DNA from: an uncultured Roseburia sp. | Lineage (GTDB): Bacteria; Bacillota; Clostridia; Lachnospirales; Lachnospiraceae | Direction of reading: 5' to 3' | Assembly: GCA_905206195.1 (NCBI GenBank) | Contig: CAJLGN010000121.1 | Coordinates: 1-5,501 of the forward strand | DNA: 5,501 nucleotides | Shown: positions 4,832-5,501 of the stretch, one piece after another | Numbering within the stretch: position 1 is the first letter of the stretch | Layout of the letters: every line of letters begins with the position of its first letter | Made by a program: the position numbers and the translations under genes | Notes under the pieces: generated by a model | The model's input: the letters and a program-made list of their open reading frames with translations, nothing else | Told to the model about the DNA's origin: nothing | The model's database searches: none

Positions 4832-5501
4832 TTACTTTCCTTCCATGAAATATACCGGCCGTTTCGAGCGAAAAAGCCCCAGAGATTCCTGTAACCGCAG
4901 TGATGCCTCGTTTCCTGTCTCCACCTGACCGTAGGGCGTGAATCCCTGCTCCAGACAGAGGTTGATGATATATGTCTCGAGCGCCCTGCCAAGTTTCCTT
5001 CCCCGGTACTTTGGCAAAACCGTGAGCATACCGATGCTTCCCTCCGCATGCAGCCCGACAAAGCCTGCCAGCTCCTCACCGAAAAATGCACCGAACAAAA
5101 AGCCCTTTTCTATCCGCTCCCGCACGTACGCCGGATCATCCATCACATCGTAATTTTCCACCACAACTTCTGCATCACAAAGCTCCAGCTTCCGTATGAC
5201 CGGCTGACCCTCCCGCGCACTGCCATCAGGGCTGTAGAGCCCTGCGACCGGAAGCTTTTCTTTTCTCGTGTAAATGACCTGATAGCAGGTCAAAAATTCT
5301 TCCATTCCAAGTATTTCTTCTGCGGAGGACATCATAAACTCCTGATGCAGAAGGAGAAGAGGGACTACATCGCTCCCAGCTGCCCCGTCCTGGCGCAAAA
5401 TATATCTGGCTCCCTCGCCTTTTGCGTCCGCCCGCAGACATTCCAACAATCTTTGCCCGCCCATTTTCTCCTCCGCCGTGTGGAAATAAATGCCGCTGGC
5501 C
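4832..5501 (-). CDS. GNAT (FR47-like) N-acetyltransferase, N-terminus probably beyond the window
   Basis: The C-terminal half is a GCN5-related N-acetyltransferase core of the FR47-like type, which moves an acetyl group from acetyl-CoA to an amine; the substrate is unknown. Counting from the ATG at 5464, the core covers about residues 88-207. It contains the strand IGMLTVLPKYRGRKLGRALE (144-163) with the acetyl-CoA pyrophosphate loop (R156, G159, A161), and GQVETGNEASLRLQESLGL (179-197), the FR47 signature. Residues 1-60 look like the tail of another, degenerate GNAT domain: a helix, strand ARYIL, then LLLHQEF. The ATG at 5464 has GGAGG 5 bases upstream and would give 210 residues. However, the frame remains open to the right edge and reads plausibly (SGIYFHTAEEK), so the gene is treated as partial. 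No clear terminator follows it. Confidence 0.75.
   Translation of the reverse strand, partial: ASGIYFHTAEEKMGGQRLLECLRADAKGEGARYILRQDGAAGSDVVPLLLLHQEFMMSSAEEILGMEEFLTCYQVIYTRKEKLPVAGLYSPDGSAREGQPVIRKLELCDAEVVVENYDVMDDPAYVRERIEKGFLFGAFFGEELAGFVGLHAEGSIGMLTVLPKYRGRKLGRALETYIINLCLEQGFTPYGQVETGNEASLRLQESLGLFRSKRPVYFMEGK

Noticed and set aside
4814..4835. Possible terminator of the GNAT gene (GTAAA with TTTAC pairing just after the stop)
   Set aside because: The stem is only about 5 A/T-rich base pairs, with no GC core and no T-run, so it would not end transcription effectively.
1..5501. A mobile element, defence system or CRISPR array
   Set aside because: No transposase, integrase, spaced repeats or defence gene is visible, and the gene order is a conserved housekeeping block.

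Overview
The window looks like a chromosomal segment of a Gram-positive Clostridia species, most likely a Lachnospiraceae-type organism. Three things point there: AGGAGG-type ribosome binding sites, roughly balanced base composition, and protein sequences and gene order typical of Bacillota. The gene order rplS, lepB, rbgA (ylqF), rnhB, then a FliK-like gene resembles the Bacillus subtilis block rplS-ylqF-rnhB-ylqG-ylqH. The rplS-lepB-rnhB part is also found in Actinobacteria. The genus is not certain from this stretch alone. No mobile element, CRISPR array, tRNA or rRNA was seen.

All six genes lie on the minus strand, so transcription runs from right to left. At the right edge is a GNAT acetyltransferase of the FR47-like type, whose frame stays open past the edge. 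After a 116-base gap with a good promoter comes rplS (ribosomal protein L19), closed by a strong intrinsic terminator. A 200-base gap follows, holding the terminator and several inverted repeats, including a terminator-like hairpin directly before the lepB ribosome binding site. Then comes a close-packed series: lepB (type I signal peptidase), rbgA (50S assembly GTPase), rnhB (RNase HII) and a long FliK-like gene that runs off the left edge. The gaps within this series are 43, 43 and 14 bases.

The genes form a growth and maintenance cluster: a 50S ribosomal protein, a GTPase that matures the 50S subunit, a membrane protease for exported proteins, and an enzyme that removes ribonucleotides from DNA. 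The unusual member is the last gene, a protein of at least 614 residues. It has a flagellar hook-length-control (Flg_hook) C-terminal domain, a Gln/Gly-rich central linker and a single cysteine, and it sits outside any visible flagellar operon. By analogy with ylqG-ylqH, the gene just beyond the left edge may encode a small FlhB C-terminal-like protein. That FliK-like gene and the structured region before lepB are the parts most worth a second look. Everything else is conventional.
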